NCBI GenBank assembly: GCA_937876225.1
Contig: CALFIC010000087.1
Location: 1 to 7,943, forward strand
DNA length: 7,943 nt
Direction of reading: 5' to 3'
From: an uncultured Chloroflexota bacterium
GTDB lineage: Bacteria > Chloroflexota > Chloroflexia > Chloroflexales > Roseiflexaceae
Position numbers and translations under genes: made by a program. The notes below the pieces were generated by a model. That model saw only the letters and a program-made list of their open reading frames with translations. It searched no databases and was not told the origin of the DNA. The first letter of the stretch is position 1. Every line of letters starts with the position of its first letter. This document shows, piece after piece, positions 5,638 to 7,943 of this stretch.

Positions 5638-6852
5638 ATGCGGTATTTTTTGGCAAAACTCATAATTATTACGATATGTGCAATGAATGTGGTAGCGTGT
5701 GCCGATACGCCAGCGGTGCTTGCGCCCACGCCAACTCCGGTACCGGTCCAACCGGTTATTCAGGCTGATGGTTCGTTGTCGCCGATGAATAACGTAGTCA
5801 AGGCGATTGTCCAAATTGGGATACTCGACGAAAATCGGATTGAGATTGGCTCGGGGTCCGGTACGATTATCGATCCACGAGGCTTGATTGTGACTAATTT
5901 CCATGTGGTTGGTCATAAAGAACGCGATACGTTTTATAACCCGGATCGCTTGGTTGAAATCTGGTTGACGCATGAACTCAATCAACCACCTGCCTTAAGT
6001 TATTATGCCCAGGTGATTGCATCCGACCCCGATGCCGATTTAGCCATTTTGCGGATTGTGCGGATGGGAAGTGGTGTCTCGCCGGCAGAGTGTCTCGATT
6101 TACCCACAATCCCCGTTAATAGTGCGGATTTGGGGGTGGAAGAATCGATTAAAGCAGTGGGATATCCGAGTTTTGGGGATGCAACAATCACGATTACTAC
6201 GGGCAAAACGGCGGGGTATTGGGGGATTGATCGGTCTGGGTATGGGGAACAACACACCAAATATCAGGCGCTGAAAGTGACAGCTCCATTGAGTCATGGT
6301 GTATCAGGTGGGGCTTTGTTGAATGAGGCCAATGAACTCGTGGGTGTACCAACATTTGGCATTCAAGACAAAGATGGTGCGCCAGTGGTTTTGGGTGGGG
6401 CGGTGCCGATTAGCCTGGCGACGCACTTGATTGAACTAGGCTTAGAACATCCCTTCCCTGGCTGTGATGCGGGTACTGCGGTCGTGTTGCAACGCGAGCC
6501 GAACACTTTCCCCAAACGCGTGATGAAAGGGAGGGTCGTCAAACTTGATGCAACAAATAATCCGGTGCCCCAAAGCAACGCGTTTGTCTACTTATTCCCG
6601 GCTAGTGTCGATGTGAATAGTATGAATTGGGATCAAATCATTACCCCCATCGCTAAAACGCAAACAAACGAGAGTGGGGAATTTGCGGTACCGAATGATA
6701 GTCAACATTTGGACCAACCAGTGGGGGTCGTGATTGTGGTCAATGACAAAATCACCATGCGTGAAAATAATGTGAAATTATTTGAGGATGGCGAATATCC
6801 CACTGGGACGGTGTATTATCGTGATTCAGTGACGACACTGGTATTGAAATAA
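5638..6852 (+). CDS. Secreted lipoprotein trypsin-like serine protease with C-terminal beta-sandwich-like domain
   Basis: A 404-residue exported protease. Residues 1-21 form a lipoprotein signal: M-R-Y-F-L-A-K, a hydrophobic core, and lipobox V18-V-A-C21, with C21 the lipidated residue. A Pro-Thr-Val linker (P-T-P-T-P-V-P-V) follows, so the enzyme should be anchored outside the membrane. The trypsin-like domain spans about 53-270 and has an intact triad: H89 (T-N-F-H-V-V), D134 (D-P-D-A-D-L-A-I-L) and S223 (H-G-V-S-G-G-A-L). The usual HtrA G-N-S-G-G is altered to G-V-S-G-G. There is no PDZ domain. Instead residues from about 295 to 404 begin K-G-R-V-V-K-L-D and include a T-N-E-S-G-E-F-A-V-P strand-turn, like the carboxypeptidase-regulatory (CarboxypepD_reg) beta-sandwich. 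The role is probably extracellular or envelope protein processing or quality control. The substrate is unknown. A purine-rich site (GAGGGAG, 5628-5634) precedes ATG 5638. Confidence 0.82.
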   Translation: MRYFLAKLIIITICAMNVVACADTPAVLAPTPTPVPVQPVIQADGSLSPMNNVVKAIVQIGILDENRIEIGSGSGTIIDPRGLIVTNFHVVGHKERDTFYNPDRLVEIWLTHELNQPPALSYYAQVIASDPDADLAILRIVRMGSGVSPAECLDLPTIPVNSADLGVEESIKAVGYPSFGDATITITTGKTAGYWGIDRSGYGEQHTKYQALKVTAPLSHGVSGGALLNEANELVGVPTFGIQDKDGAPVVLGGAVPISLATHLIELGLEHPFPGCDAGTAVVLQREPNTFPKRVMKGRVVKLDATNNPVPQSNAFVYLFPASVDVNSMNWDQIITPIAKTQTNESGEFAVPNDSQHLDQPVGVVIVVNDKITMRENNVKLFEDGEYPTGTVYYRDSVTTLVLK

Positions 6853-6862
6853 GTCCGCCAAT

Positions 6863-6898
6863 AAATCCCCGTCGTGATGAATGTCACGACGGGGATTT
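6863..6898 (+). terminator. Strong intrinsic terminator of the protease gene, possibly bidirectional
   Basis: AAATCCCCGTCGTGA (6863-6877) and TCACGACGGGGATTT (6884-6898) form a perfect 15-bp stem around a six-base loop, 11 bases after the protease stop. The plus-strand tail is CGGTTTTCATTT, a modest U-run. The stem reads the same from the minus strand, where ATTTATT follows, so it may also stop transcripts from the convergent FAH gene. Confidence 0.85.
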
Positions 6899-7002
6899 CG
6901 GTTTTCATTTGGAATAATTTAGGCGCACGACATACTCACACTGCTGTGATGCAATAATTGTGGAAACAACCCCCCTGAAGTAATGGCACGTCACGACGGG
7001 GA
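6883..7002 (+). repeat. Repeated half of the terminator stem
   Basis: GTCACGACGGGGA at 6883-6895 (right arm of the terminator) recurs exactly at 6990-7002, where it is followed by GGATTATTTTTTCC. The second copy has no left arm of its own. It could pair with the left arm at 6867-6877, or be a relic of a duplicated terminator. The rest of the gap between the convergent genes (6899-7030) holds only a weak hairpin TCACA-CTGC-TGTGA (6936-6949) and no gene. Confidence 0.6.
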
Positions 7003-7030
7003 GGATTATTTTTTCCATCAAAAACAAAAA

Positions 7031-7897
7031 CTACACACCACCACGGACAACGGTGTTATGGAGCGTGCCAATCCCGTCGATGGTGATGCTGACGGCGTCA
7101 CCGGCTTCGAGGGTAAATTCGTCGCCGGGCACGATACCGGTGCCGGTAAGCAACAACACGCCGTCGGGGAAGAGATTGTCACGGCCGAGGTAGTGCACCA
7201 AGTCGGCCAAGTGGCGCACGATTTTGCTGGTGCTGACGCTGCCGCTAAAGACGAGGTGACTAGCGCGGTGGATTTCGATTGTAATAGTGAGTGCTTTGGG
7301 GTCGGCGATGGCTTCGCTGAGGGCAATCATCGGGCCGACGGCACAACAGCGTCCGTACATTTTGGCTTGGGGCAGGTAGAGTGGGTTTTCGCCTTCGATG
7401 TCGCGTGAGCTCATATCGTTGCCCACCGTATAACCGACGATTTCGCAGGCTGGATTAATCACCAGCGCCAATTCGGGTTCGGGGACATTCCAAGTGGCGT
7501 CGTTGCGGATGGCGACTTCTTCGTTGGGACCGACGACGCGGGTGGGGGTGGCCTTGAAAAAAATCTCGGGGCGGGGGGCCGTGTAGACGCGGTCGTAGAT
7601 GCCGCTTTTGGCCGATTCTTCTTCACGGGCCACGCGACTGCGTTCGTAGGTTACGCCAGCCGCCCAGATTTCTTGGTCGTCGGTCGGGCGGAGCAAGGTC
7701 ACGCTACTGAGTGGTGCGAGGGGCTCGCTACCGGCGAGGGCTTTTTGCAGGGCGGTAGCGGCGTCTTGGCGGCCAATGGTCCAGCGCAGAAAGGCGGTAA
7801 TGTTGGGGAAGCGGGCGGTGATGTCGTAGACCTGGTCGTTTTGGACGAAGCCAATGCGTGGTTGCTGGGTGTTGTAGCGAAAGCGACAAATGTACAT
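7031..7897 (-). CDS. Fumarylacetoacetate hydrolase-family enzyme, similar to 2-keto-3-deoxy-sugar-acid dehydratases
   Basis: A 288-residue FAH-fold protein. A smaller N-terminal domain (about 1-70) precedes the catalytic domain. The divalent-metal ligands are E140 and E142 (V-P-E-P-E-L-A-L-V) and D161 (G-N-D-M-S-S-R-D). Other visible elements are A-A-G-V-T-Y84 at the start of the core, F-F-K-A-T-P-T near 113-119, the block E-N-P-L-Y-L-P-Q-A-K179 near 170-179, and L-T-G-T-G-I-V-P-G-D-E near 250-260. The N-P-L-Y-L-P-Q-A-K block resembles dehydratases acting on 2-keto-3-deoxy-pentonates or -fuconate better than fumarylacetoacetate hydrolase itself, but hydrolase activity on a diketo sugar acid is also possible. 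Cytoplasmic and metal-dependent. AAGGA (7904-7908) stands six bases before the ATG at 7897. It converges on the protease gene. Just upstream on its own strand a short frame ends with TAG at 7910-7912, perhaps the tail of another gene in the same operon. Confidence 0.82.
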   Translation of the reverse strand: MYICRFRYNTQQPRIGFVQNDQVYDITARFPNITAFLRWTIGRQDAATALQKALAGSEPLAPLSSVTLLRPTDDQEIWAAGVTYERSRVAREEESAKSGIYDRVYTAPRPEIFFKATPTRVVGPNEEVAIRNDATWNVPEPELALVINPACEIVGYTVGNDMSSRDIEGENPLYLPQAKMYGRCCAVGPMIALSEAIADPKALTITIEIHRASHLVFSGSVSTSKIVRHLADLVHYLGRDNLFPDGVLLLTGTGIVPGDEFTLEAGDAVSITIDGIGTLHNTVVRGGV

Positions 7898-7943
7898 ATG
7901 TGTTCCTTGCTATTGAATGGTGGGGATGCGTTGGATGGCAGGG

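Noticed and set aside
6936..6949. CRP-like site TCACA-CTGC-TGTGA
   Set aside because: The half-sites are in the opposite order and spacing from TGTGA-N6-TCACA, and it lies between convergent genes with no promoter to control.
6983..7408. 141-codon plus-strand frame at the right side
   Set aside because: It lies antisense to the FAH gene, whose minus frame carries conserved metal ligands and a good ribosome binding site. Its product is low-complexity Gly/Ala/Asp-rich.

Overview
The window holds nine protein-coding genes, one of them cut by the left edge, and no RNA genes, CRISPR arrays or insertion sequences. It looks like chromosome from a free-living, moderately GC-rich bacterium. A Chloroflexota member such as a Herpetosiphon relative is my best guess. 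It rests on the overall look of the proteins, a Pro-Thr-Val linker after a lipobox (common in Chloroflexota lipoproteins), and TGn-extended -10 elements. None of these is diagnostic, so the taxonomy is low confidence.

Layout. (1) 1-233: the C-terminal PDZ domain of an HtrA/DegP-type serine protease. (2) 274-1770: an FGGY sugar or sugar-acid kinase, most like gluconokinase. (3) 1791-5022: a promoter followed by four tightly packed plus-strand genes: a DsbA-fold protein, a COG3375-type GNAT acyltransferase, an enolase-superfamily N-succinylamino acid racemase / o-succinylbenzoate synthase (NSAR/OSBS), and a small P-loop kinase whose ATG overlaps the racemase stop. (4) 5180-5569: a one-domain cupin behind an AT-rich intergenic region carrying repeats. 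(5) 5638-6852: a secreted lipoprotein trypsin-like protease with an added C-terminal beta-sandwich-like domain, ending in a strong perfect hairpin terminator. (6) 7031-7897, minus strand: a fumarylacetoacetate hydrolase (FAH) family enzyme resembling 2-keto-3-deoxy-sugar-acid dehydratases, convergent with the protease gene.

How the genes may work together. The GNAT-NSAR pair is the core of a known bacterial route that turns D-amino acids into L-amino acids: the GNAT N-succinylates the D-amino acid, NSAR racemises the N-succinyl amino acid, and a desuccinylase releases the L form. Both proteins here keep the family motifs, and the racemase keeps every catalytic and metal-binding residue plus the arginine linked to racemase activity. 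The desuccinylase is not in the window. Instead the operon carries a DsbA-fold protein with a single active-site cysteine and a P-loop kinase, neither a standard member of the pathway. That composition is the most interesting feature here. The FGGY kinase and the FAH enzyme both suggest sugar-acid catabolism, but they are far apart and on opposite strands, so no link between them can be claimed.
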